A stretch of DNA of 64,000 nt from Cardiocondyla obscurior (taxonomy: Eukaryota > Arthropoda > Insecta > Hymenoptera > Formicidae). The DNA lies in the NCBI RefSeq assembly GCF_019399895.1, contig NC_091873.1, forward strand, positions 5,693,501 to 5,757,500, read 5' to 3'. Position 1 is the first letter of the stretch; each line of letters opens with the position of its first letter. The position numbers were made by a program, and so were the translations under genes. Positions 12,266 through 22,565 of the stretch are shown here, piece by piece. The notes beneath the pieces are model-generated. The model saw only the letters and a list, made by a program, of their open reading frames with translations. It was not told the DNA's origin and made no database searches.

Positions 12266-15200
12266 ATGTCAAAAATACGGCGGCTGTCGCTTCGCGGCAT
12301 TCGTAATTTCGACGATGACACCGATGACTCCCTGATACGCTTCTTTTGCCCGTTGACATTGATTTTGGGGCCGAATGGCACGGGCAAAACTACTATCATA
12401 GAAGCATTGAAGTATGCTACAACCGGCGAGTACCCACCGGGTTCTGACAAAGGAAAATCCTTCATACATGATCCCAAGCTATCGACAACCGGCTCGGTAT
12501 GACAGTCACAATTATATTTTTTTTATTTATAGTTCTTATGATATGCGGATATAAATGTTTTTCGTGTATTTGTATATCTTGTCTTTTGATTGCATGGTAT
12601 ACCTACAATATCTAAATATTCTATTCAAATGACAATTGAATAGTTAGATCTATTGGGCATATTTAGATTTTAATAATGTTTACTGTAAATTATTAACAAA
12701 ACTTACAGCAGAATATAAATTAACTGTAAATGTTGGTTTACAAATGTGTTGAACAATAAATTCTCTTAATTGTTTTTTCTGACAATGTGCTGTCAGATTA
12801 TATAAACAATAAAATATGAATTTTAGGAATAAAGATAGATTTATTATTACAGGTGAAAGGAATGGTCAAAGCTGAGATAATTGATCCTATGGGTAATAGT
12901 TATACAGTATCTAGAACAATTGAATTGTCCAAAGGTGAGAAAAGGAAGCTTAAAACTCTTGATAGCACTGTGACTACAAAAAGCAAAGATAAATCACAGG
13001 TAAATCATCTATCTGGAAATATTTATTTTCTAGTTTTGTAGATTGTATTTTATTTTAATATTTCTGAATAAATTTTTAATTATTTTATTTTTTTTACAGA
13101 AAGTAACAATAACTAGTCGATGTAGCAATGTTGATGAGGAAGTCAGTATAGTGTTGGGTATTTCAAAATCTATCTTGAATTATGTTATATTCTGTCATCA
13201 AGATGAACTTAATTGGCCATTTGATCAAGGAAAAGTATTAAAAGAGAGATTTGACGAAATATTTAACAGTACAAGATATAATAAAGCCATGGAGGCTATT
13301 TCAAAGCTTCAAAAAGAGTTACAAAACGATATTCGAATCTTAAATGCAGAGAAAAAAATGTGTAAAATACTTGTGACCGAAGTAGAAGATAAAGAAAATA
13401 AACTTAAAGAGCATAAAAAAAGATTAGATACTACAAAGGAGAAAATAAATGATATCGATAAAGAACTCGAACCTGTGAAACAAAAGCTTGATGAAGTGCA
13501 ACAATCCCTTACAGAATATAAGAATCTCGAAACTGAAGAAGGTTAGTTGAATAAAAATTCATTAATGTATAAAAAGAAAATAACCGTTTCTTTTTTTTTT
13601 TATAGGAAAGAAGAAGATGGAGTTTGGTATGCATAAGGATCGATATGACAAATTAAAAGAAACTATAACAACTATTTTTGAAGGAACAACGGAAGAATTA
13701 AATGAACTCGTAGAATCGTACGACGCTACATTGAAAGAAAAAAACATTAATATTGCAGAGGTATAAATATGTAATACGACAGTATTTTTGTATAACTATA
13801 TATTAAATTTTACTTTCAGAATGAAGCCGAAATTAAGGGTATTTCCGAAAAAGAAGCTAGGATTTCGAATATTTTAGAATTGCGACGGGAAACTGTAGGT
13901 ACATTGAAACAACAAGTAAAAGATCACGAGAAAAGAATAGTTCGTCGCAATCAATTGCTGAACGACGCATTGCAAGCTTATAAATGTGACGCGATAGAAA
14001 CAGATGTATCTGAAATAGGTATTTTTAAAGATAATCAGTTATATGAAATTGATCGAAATTAAATCGTTTTGTTCTTTTTTTTACATTACTAAATTGTGCA
14101 AAAATTTCGTGCGCAGAGGTAAAGGCTTGTACAAAAAGATTGGAGGAAAAAATGCGGGCGTTAGAAAAACAGGTCGAAGAAAATAGATTGGCCATGCAAA
14201 AAGAGGAGAAAAAATTGCAGAAGGAAGTTGATACACTACGTAGCAACTATTCAAAGATAGAATCGGAGAAAGTTCTTAAAGAAAATGAAACAACGGAGAT
14301 AAGAGATGAGATAGAAGTGATTCGAAACCAGATAACACAGGTAAATACTAGTTTATTAAGAATAATTATCGTAGAAATATTTTGTTTTTAAATGGGTAAT
14401 GTAAAAAATATATCTAACTTTTAAAAATTTAGATTGGTGCATCTGGGAGTAAGTTAAAGTCTATCGAACAAAAACTTCAAACATCGAAGCAAAGAATTGA
14501 CGAACTTAGCAATGCGTTAAATGCCGAGTCCGTTAAAATTGATATTGCAGAAAAAATAAAATCTAGAGATAGGATTGAAGCAAGTTTAAGTGCGATTGAT
14601 GACGAAATTACTTCTTTGCATAAGTTAAGTTCGTTAACAGCAGAATTTGAATTAAATAAATCGGCATTACAAGATATGGAAAACGAGTTTGAAAAGTTGA
14701 AGGAAAAACATGGTAATAACATTAAAGAATTGTTAAATATTCGAGAATTACAACAAATAAAATTGAAAGATACTTTGGAACGCCTTCATCAGAAATTGGT
14801 ACGTAATTAATTTTTTGTTCGTACATGTTGCGTGTTCGTAAAAATTTAATATTTTATTGTGAATTTTAGGAAAAGGAAACAAATTCTTTAACACGAGAGA
14901 TTCAAGCACAGGAACGTAAAACTACTTCTTTTGAAACATCAGCACGATATATCGAATCCGATATTAAGAAGAAAACAATTGAATTACGCAGTAATTACAA
15001 AGCAAATTTTATTAAAATTAGATAATTTATATAAAATGTTATTTTTGATTGTATTAAATGGTCTTTTTCTTTTTTCTTTTTAGATGATAAAGATAAAATA
15101 TCTATAGTGTGCGATTACAAAGATTTTGACGAGACTTTAGTAATGCAATCAACGATAGTGAAGGATCTTCAGGACAAGAGAGGAATTTATGCTTATCAAG

Positions 15201-18052
15201 CTACAGCTTACAAGGATTATATAAAAAAACTATCTATAAAAGATCCTTGTTGTCCATTGTGTCATAGAAATTTTGAGAAGCAAAATCAAGTTGCAGATTT
15301 GATAAAAGAAATGGAAAGCGATGTAATACATAACCAACCTGATCGTTTGAATTCATGTGAGCGGGACTTAGAAAGGGAACAAAAGAAATATGATAAAATG
15401 TTGCAATTGAAACCCATTGTCGAAAAAGTCATTCAATGTGAAGAAAATGACTTGAAAGCATTAGAGTAAGCAAGCATTATTTTATTATATTATCTTAATC
15501 AAATCTAAGATTTAAAGTTATAATTTTAATACATTTTCTTTTTTTTTATTTAGAGAAAAATTAAACAAGATGAACAGCAATGTGACACATTCAAAAATGG
15601 CGATTAAAGATTTAGAAAAGTCAAAGGCAGAGCCTGAAAAAAAGCTATTACTGTATAAAAATATGATTGGCGATATTAAATTTTGGGACCGATGCATAGA
15701 CGAAATACAACAGTTACAGAAAACTGTTAATAGCTTGCAAACTCAAATAACTAATGCTGGTAATTTTTTAAATAATATTTTACAATAATTTATAATGAAT
15801 ATTTTGTTTGTAATAATATTTTAATAACTTATGATTAGTAATTAGTGTTTTTTTTTTAATTTACAGGAGTTAAGACTAAAAGGACTATAGAAGAAGCGCA
15901 GACAGAGCGAGATTCTTTGAAAACATCTCTTAAAGAAACTCGTAACCATATCGATGCGTTGCAGCTTAAATTAACGAAGCACAATGACAGACTGCAGGAT
16001 GCTAGATCGATGTACAACGAGTTACATGAGGAGCAATTAAAAATACATTCCGATATGCAGAAATTAAAACATTTGAAGGACAAGAAAGATGAATTGTATA
16101 CGCGAGAAGTTACCGTAGGAGAAGCGGTAGAAAAACTACGAAAAGATTTAGTGCATGCTGAGACTGAATTGGATTCTGGTATTCGCCAGTTAGAGAAAAT
16201 CAAGGTTTGCTTTTCATATTATTTTTAAACGAGATAATTGACAAGAAATGAAACACAATAATATCGTACATTATTTTAAAAGCAAAAAAAATTGTGTTAT
16301 TTTTTTTTAACTTTTTATAGACGGAGAATTGGCAAAAGCAAGAAGCTGATAGAAAAACAATGTCGGAAAGTGCTAAACGTTTGTCCGATTTGCTTAAAAT
16401 ATCAGACGAGGTCAATTCTTTTGTTAATAGTCGTGTAGTGGAGAAACTCACAAGCTACGAACGCGAAATTGAGACTTACAAGAATTCATTAACAGAACTC
16501 ATAGATACGAGAAAAGATATGGAACAAACGATAAACAAGTTAAAGGAGAATATAGCTTCTCAAGAAATAAGGAAGCGAGAGTTACTTGACAACATAACGC
16601 TACGTAAAATTAAGGAAACGCTAGAAATTGTAAAACAACAATATAAACGATTGAGCGAAATACTGAAGAATATAGATTACAAAGAAATGATGAAAAAATG
16701 GGATCAATTAGATAATGAAAAGCAAACATTGCTTCGACAAGTACGTAATATATCAATTTTTTTAAAATTTATACAGTTTGAGATACTCTGTATATTTATT
16801 AATTAATTAACGACTCGTTTGATCGTATTAATAGAGGAATGTAACTATGGGAAATCAGGAAGAGTTAGAGAGATTAATTAAACAGTACACGCAAGAATTA
16901 CAGAAGGAGGAATACCGATTAGCTCGTCGGAATTACTCTCAAAAGTGCATTCAATTAACGGTAAAGTATTATATGCAATATTTAGTATACGTTTTGCAAT
17001 AATCTTTTATAATGACTTTCTATAATAATTACAAGTGTTAATTGTGATTTTTATTAAATCTGCATTTTTTAAATTAGGTTCAAGAAGATACTATAAATAA
17101 TTTGCAAGCTTATAATAAAATTTTGGATACCGCGATGATCGAATATCACGAGGAACGTATGTCGACGGTTAATAGGATAATGAGAAAGATGTGGAAGCAC
17201 GTTTACAAGGGTACGGATACCAACAGCATCGAGATTTGCACGGAACCTACAGAGGGTGTAGGCAGCAACAAGAGAAGCTACAATTATAAATTGGTTCAGA
17301 CTAAGCACGGTTGTAAAATGGATATGAGAGGACGTTGCAGTGCTGGACAGAAGGTAATTAATATTTCAAAAATTAATATACGTAATCGGTAAAACACTAA
17401 CAGCCAATTTTTTGACAGGTATTGGCGTCGATAATTATAAGACTTGCTTTGGCAGAAACGTTTTGCAAGAATTGCGGTATCCTCGCATTAGATGAGCCAA
17501 CTACAAATCTAGATGAAGAAAATGCTAACAGCTTAGCAGATATGCTAACAAAGTATGTATTTTTTTAAATGTAAATTAATTGAGTAATTACAAGTGACGT
17601 AATAATGAATGATATGTATTGCAGAGTGGTCGAATTGCGATCAAAATATCAAAAGAATTTCCAGTTGATTATAATCAGCCACGATGAGAAGTTCCTACAG
17701 AAACTTGCCAATTTGAATAATCACAAGCATTTCCACGAGCTTTATCGTAAACCGAAGTATGTAATATAAAAATATATATTTTTAAAATAAAAAATTAGAT
17801 TGTTTAAGGTAACGACGGATTTTAATTTTTTGCAGTGGAATGACCGCAGTAAAATTCTCTGCTTTCAACGAGACTATGAGTTCTTTATTACACATTAAGA
17901 GTGAAGATGAAGAATCTGATACAGAGCAATCTAATCAATCCCAAGAAGTGGCTAGTTTTTTATCCAGAGGTACATTGGGTAAAAAAAGATACAACTTGGA
18001 TGACTGTAACACAGATAACAGGCCAGCTAAAAAGTATTGTTTCAATGAGTAA
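12266..18052 (+). CDS. rad50: DNA repair protein RAD50
   Basis: Seventeen exons join in phase: 12266-12496, 12853-12999, 13100-13541, 13606-13760, 13820-14018, 14117-14340, 14433-14798, 14870-14990, 15084-15465, 15554-15759, 15867-16204, 16321-16740, 16835-16960, 17078-17353, 17419-17552, 17625-17756 and 17836-18052. The product is 1371 aa (human RAD50 is 1312). RAD50 is the SMC-like ATPase of the MRE11-RAD50-NBS1 complex, which senses and tethers DNA double-strand breaks in the nucleus. Visible motifs: Walker A GPNGTGKT (35-42), Q-loop Gln160 (VIFCHQDE), a long charged coiled coil to about 620, zinc hook CPLC (685-688), a returning coiled coil, signature CSAGQK (1206-1211), Walker B ILALDE (1232-1237), D-loop TTNLD, and H-loop His1275 (ISHDE). 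The hook position almost matches human (681-684). The C-terminal tail of about 60 residues is acidic and then basic and is longer than in vertebrates. The start is the first ATG, which gives the usual MS-x-I N-terminus. Confidence 0.98.
15084..15465 (+). CDS. rad50: RAD50 exon 9, encodes the zinc hook
   Basis: This exon covers residues 629-756 and holds the apex of the coiled coil. The CCPLCHRNF motif contains the zinc hook C685-P-L-C688, through which two RAD50 molecules dimerise around one zinc ion in characterised homologues. The flanking heptad-rich sequence (for example LSIKDP just before and VADLIKEM just after) fits the closed hook fold. Confidence 0.95.
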
Positions 18053-19282
18053 GAAAACAAGTTTAATTTTATTTTTATATTTAACGTACGTTTCTTTTAT
18101 TTAATATATACATATGTATTATGTTCTTTGATATGTTATTTACACGATAATATTTTTGTGATTAATACAGTATATTTACTGTAATGTGTGTGTGCATTAA
18201 AAAAAAATGTACGGATAAATTATATACTAAAAATATTTTGGGATAACAGAATGTAAGATGTAATATTTCAAGTAATATAAGATACAAGGTATACCTATTA
18301 CTTCAAGTAATAAGATATCGTTATGTTACAATAAAGATTGTTAAAGTTACTTCAAGAGAAGTGTGGAGCTGGTTAATAAAGTTCAATAAATTTAATTTTC
18401 AGATTTATAACATATTGTAAATGTTTGCCATCTTTAAATCGCCGTTACACAATAATATAAGTGATTTTCGAAGCTGTGCAATTAAGGTGTCTACGTATTA
18501 GAGAAAATACTGTCAAGGCGTTAAAAAGCTCCGGGTTTCCAGCTTGGGATCATCAATTGAAGCGGGAGAATCGGTTGAGCGTGTAACGAGAATCAATCGG
18601 GAAGTCGGCCCCGGGCGGGCATTCCAGTATTGTCTCTCTCCGGCGATAGTCTCGATGACCGCTATAGTTAACGAGTTATCGCGAATCGAGTGCCTGCGGG
18701 AGGGAGCCGGCATCGTAATGGACTGCTGCCGTTGCTCGGGTAGTCGTAACGTCATAATAGAATAGCGATGTTAGTAATACCATCGCGCGATACTGCCACG
18801 ACTGGAGGCAACTGGCCGAGCGATTGACTGGCCCGGCGCGGCATACCGAGTCTAACCAATTTGCATCGCATTGTGTACTCGTTACGGCCTCCATCTGCGC
18901 CCGTACCCGCACGTACACATCACCGAGGCGACGGCGACGGAGACGACGATAACAACGCCTGTAGATATTCTTTCATTAGCGTTGCCTACTTTTCTTTTTT
19001 TTTTTTCTTTTTTTTCTTTTTTCTTACCAAAAACATTTACTTTTTAATTAAGATTTTGTTATCTCGACATTTTTTTGCATTACAGTATTTCTTTCTTTTT
19101 TTTTTTCAGTATAATTTTAAGAAGACCGAAAATTAAACGTTCCTAAAAATGAACTTTTGAAGAATTGTCGTCTGGAAATCGAAGAGTTCTCGTTGTGTAA
19201 AATAAAAATTGACTTTAGATTGATTCGATTGAGGATGGAATTCCAGATTTAAATTGATGCGTCGGGGAGGTTTGCATTTTCA
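18053..19282. other. RAD50 3' flank and gene-free stretch
   Basis: AT-rich RAD50 3' flank runs to about 18480 and includes AATAAA at 18330-18335 and further copies near 18375-18395. From about 18500 to 18960 the sequence is GC- and CpG-rich, then turns into poly(T)-rich sequence. I see no coding region or RNA gene. The GC-rich block could be a promoter for the spliced + strand transcript that seems to begin farther on, but nothing proves this. Confidence 0.4.
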
Positions 19283-19484
19283 GCGCAAAGCCGTGGCGAT
19301 CGCCAGGCGAGAGGCAGTATCGCCGGATGCATCCATGCATCCCGACGGCGAAACCGAGCGCCGCACCGTTTCAGCAATCAGCGCCCTGGGAGAGCCATGG
19401 AAACCGCGGAAACCCCCAACTCTATTATCGTTTCTGGCATCGTTATCGTTATTAGTCGCTCCATCGCTCGGCCATCCTATACCG
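19283..19484 (+). other. Candidate exon with hydrophobic, signal-like open frame
   Basis: Bounded by an acceptor-like tgcattttcag (AG at 19281-19282) and a donor GTGAGA at 19485. Starting at the ATG at 19335, 50 codons stay open to the donor in phase 0 and end in LLSFLASLSLLVAPSLGHPIP-like sequence, resembling a signal peptide or anchor after a 28-residue hydrophilic lead. No matching second coding exon was found: the next + strand exons in phase 0 hit stops quickly, apart from about 29 codons in the exon at 28030. It may equally be an upstream non-coding exon of the + strand transcript. Confidence 0.2.
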
Positions 19485-20456
19485 GTGAGAACGAAACTAC
19501 CCTACCGCGTTTTCATTATAGATCTTGAGGCTCGTACGAAATGTACACGTATAAAATTTAATACGCTCTTTAATATAATATTGTTGCGCCTGTTCCTGCT
19601 TGTCGTGAAGCTCTCTGTCCACGCGATTATTTTTAAGTTATTTTTTAAGTAAAACAACGTAATATTGTACTAAGTGATAGATTTACGATTTAATGTAAGT
19701 CCAGGAAAGAAAGGGAATGTGTTCGATAGGTTTTCGCGTATTTCTCTCGAATTTTGCCGAATCAATCAAAGTGTTACGGCATCCCTAACGATTTTCTACG
19801 TAATGTTCATAACGTGATTAAATCCCGAGGCCTTCTTGGCATTGTGATTGATATTGTTGCGCTGTCAATACGCCGCCCGTGTGATTCAGGGCTATCTCCG
19901 AGCAATTGGAGCACAGAAATGTAGAGGACGGATCTCCCCTGGCCTTCATCTCCGATCCGCTTTGATCCCTTTCTCACTCCGATCCCTCGGCGAGAGGTGG
20001 AGGGAACGAGGCGGGGGAATTTCCGTCCGCGCCCCCTCTTCAAAATATCAACTAAACGATAACCGTATTTATTATTCATTCGGCCGCCTCGTTCCGCCCT
20101 TCTCGTGCCACGTCCCCAATTTTACGAAGTAGTTTTTCAAAAGAATTCCGTGGAACGGTCTGCATCGCCCATGAGACAGTGAAGGGCGTGCATAGGGCGG
20201 AAAGTGCTCGGATCGGCGATAGAAGGGCTCTCGGCTTCGCGAGATTATCATATCCGACGCGATCTCTTTAAGAAAAGTGATGAGGTCAGCCATTCTTGCG
20301 TTTAAAAAAAAAAAGAACAGTGAATCAATGCTTTCTTTTGGTACGCCGATTACTTTTATTTAATGTTATAAAGTATTTCCTTTAATAAGGTACGAGTTCG
20401 TCGCGGTGGGCAAGATTTCAAGAGCATTATCTAATCATATTTCTTTTTCTGTTTAG

Positions 20457-20839
20457 ATTGAACACTCGGAGATGAGCTAACGCATCCTCGTCGTCGAGGG
20501 AAAAAGGGAAAGGTCTCTGAGAAGCATCGGGTCATTACCGTGTTTCGTATTTCATATTAATTATTTTGAGTTACGTGGTATCGGTGCGTAGCGAAAATCT
20601 TCGTGATTGGCGGGCATACGTATAGGAGGGAACAGCGCATGCGCGTACCTGCTCGACGGCAGCCTGCATCTAGTCCCGCTTCACTTCCCCTTCTGAGGCC
20701 GATTGCGTGGGACCTATCGACAAGACGCTCCACATATTCGTCGGACAACGATCAACCCCGGTGAAAATTCCTTGTCCTGTTCCATCCTCTGTGCAGCCTA
20801 CGCGGAGAGCATCCCGAGATGACCTTTCTTTCCTCCAAA
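20457..20839 (+). ncRNA. Putative lncRNA exon at 20.5 kb
   Basis: The acceptor is tttctttttctgtttag followed by ATTGAA; the donor is GTAAGT at 20840. The acceptor and first bases closely resemble those of the exon at 22050 (ttctgttttag then ATTGAA). Its second half lies in the tandem duplication described at 20561-20975, so the donor recurs 498 bp downstream. The exon could be shorter; only the acceptor and the last donor are distinct. Confidence 0.35.
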
Positions 20840-20975
20840 GTAAGTCGCATTTCGATTAATACTTTAATTGTGAATATTCGCTTCTCCGGGCCGGTTTCGT
20901 AGTCTACACATGATCGATCAAGATCATCTTAGATAAAGCTCCAAGCGAGCTGATCGACGAGTTAACTTAATGCTA
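20561..20975 (+). repeat. Tandem duplication, copy 1
   Basis: This segment recurs at 21123-21471. Near-identical stretches include cctctgtgcagcctacgcgg (about 20786-20805) and the bases around the GTAAGT donor. Copy 1 carries about 65 bp extra near 20590-20655. Both copies keep an 18-bp imperfect palindrome, ATGATC-GATCAA-GATCAT, at 20910-20927 here. Confidence 0.85.
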
Positions 20976-21122
20976 TTCACGATGTTTCTGCCGGCCACGG
21001 AATTTCCGTAACACGGCCGACAGAAATATCGTTGATAGCACCGAAAGTATCGTCGGTCAGAGTTCGGTCGGAGCTCGCTCTCGGAGATGGACTCTACCGA
21101 CGAGAACCGTGACGTAATCACA

Positions 21123-21471
21123 GTTGTTTTTGGTTACGTAGTATCGCTGCTCACGGCAGCCATCTTCTAGTCCCCTTTCACTTCCTTTTCCGAGACCGAC
21201 TACGCAGGACGTATCGACAAGACGCTCGCACATTGTCGTCGAACAACGATCGACCCTGGCGAAAGTTCCTTCTCCTGTTCCATCCTCTGTGCAGCCTACG
21301 CGGAGAGCATCCCGAGATGACCTTTCTTTCCTCCAAAGTAAGTCACATTTCGATTAATACTTTAATTGAATATTCGCTTCTTCGGGCCGGTTGCGTAGCC
21401 TACGCATGATCGATCAAGATCATCTTAGATAAAGCTCCAAGCCAGCTGATCGACGAGTTAATTTAATGCTA
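21123..21471 (+). repeat. Tandem duplication, copy 2
   Basis: Second copy of the 20561-20975 segment, offset by 562 bp at its start and 497 bp at its end. It keeps the GTAAGT donor (G at 21338) and the palindrome at 21406-21423. An AG at 21122-21123 could open an exon at 21124, though its pyrimidine tract is weak. Confidence 0.85.
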
Positions 21472-21497
21472 ATCCATGGTTTATGCCGGCGTTTTGT

Positions 21498-21718
21498 GCG
21501 TAACGCGTTGCGTAGCGGGCGAGTCGAGATCCTTGGTAGTGTTGGCACAAGCGGCGTACGTAGCTCGCACGCGCGTACAGTGAGCAATTCGGGATATATT
21601 AAGCATGATTGCAAGTGTGATATTTACTACGGATTTTTATGCGTTACGCAGCAGCGTTGCGTAGCGGGCCAGCCGAAGTCCTTGGCAGTGTTGGTGCAAG
21701 CGGCGTACGTAGCTCGCG
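21498..21718 (+). repeat. Two-copy direct repeat, about 75 bp units
   Basis: Units at 21498-21569 and 21641-21718 share gttgcgtagcgggc, ccttgg-agtgttgg and gcggcgtacgtagctcgc with a few differences. They sit immediately downstream of the larger tandem duplication, so this part of the locus has duplicated more than once. Confidence 0.75.
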
Positions 21719-22049
21719 AGCGACGTGTTTGCATGTGATGCTGATCTTGACGGCCGGTCGCCCACACAGACAACCGGTCGCGCTCACCTAGCTCAGTGGG
21801 ATCTACGACTACAACCGTTCAATCTACACAGACGTACGACCTACGGCAACTTTGGGGGAAGGCGAGACTCACGCTCAACGTTTTCATCGTCGTACCGCAT
21901 AGCGACCGACTACGCAGCGAGCGTCGCTGGATCTGTACACACCGAATATTTTTTACGCAGATAGTACGTGTGAAGTGAATTCGTACAGTTTAATAGTATA
22001 TTAATACTTGATAATTTATTAACCAAGAAAATCTCTTGTTCTGTTTTAG

Positions 22050-22184
22050 ATTGAAATCGAGTGGAGAAGCAGAAAGTGTTCTTGATGCAGGGAACTTGTG
22101 CTCGAAAGAAGGATCCGGCTGGGGAAAATCTCGAACGATGTGAGAGAAAGAGGAAGCTTTGGAGAAGTATCACACGATCCCAGA
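22050..22184 (+). ncRNA. Putative lncRNA exon at 22.1 kb
   Basis: The acceptor is ctcttgttctgttttag and the donor GTAAGT at 22185. The 3' half is purine-rich (gtgagagaaagaggaagc) and resembles the 3' ends of the exons at 28333 and 49103. A 39-codon frame from the ATG at 22085 runs into the next exon and stops there. No longer frame crosses it. Confidence 0.5.
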
Positions 22185-22429
22185 GTAAGTAATAGCTTTT
22201 ATTCTAATAAAATAATAACGACACGTTGTTTATTCTTGATTTTAATTTTTTATTTTTTAAATATAATACATATACTGTTATACATATGTCAATTATAATT
22301 TTTTCTTTGAGATACTTAAGTGAGTTACAAAATAATTTTAATGCTTACATTTTTGCGATAAATTGGAGTGAATATTAAATATAATATTCGATCTGTGTAA
22401 TATTTTAAAATGTATTGAATTGTCTACAG

Positions 22430-22565
22430 GTATCAAGGAAAAATATTAACACTGGCGTTCGAGCGAGCGAGTGAGCGATCTACATGCTTCACATCTTATT
22501 CTGGAAGTCCTCCAGCCGGGTCGCCCAGTTCAAAGAAAACGATACTCTTGCCGGAACACTGAAAG
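22430..22565 (+). ncRNA. Putative lncRNA exon at 22.4 kb
   Basis: The acceptor is gaattgtctacag and the donor GTAAGT at 22566. An ATG at 22484 is followed by 27 open codons reaching the donor in phase 1. If spliced to the exons at 28030 and 28333, it would make a 68-residue peptide ending at a TAG. Whether this is translated is unknown. Confidence 0.45.

Noticed and set aside
11965..12477. 170-codon open frame on the - strand
   Set aside because: It overlaps RAD50 exon 1 and its flank. RAD50 is certain here, so this is an antisense shadow.
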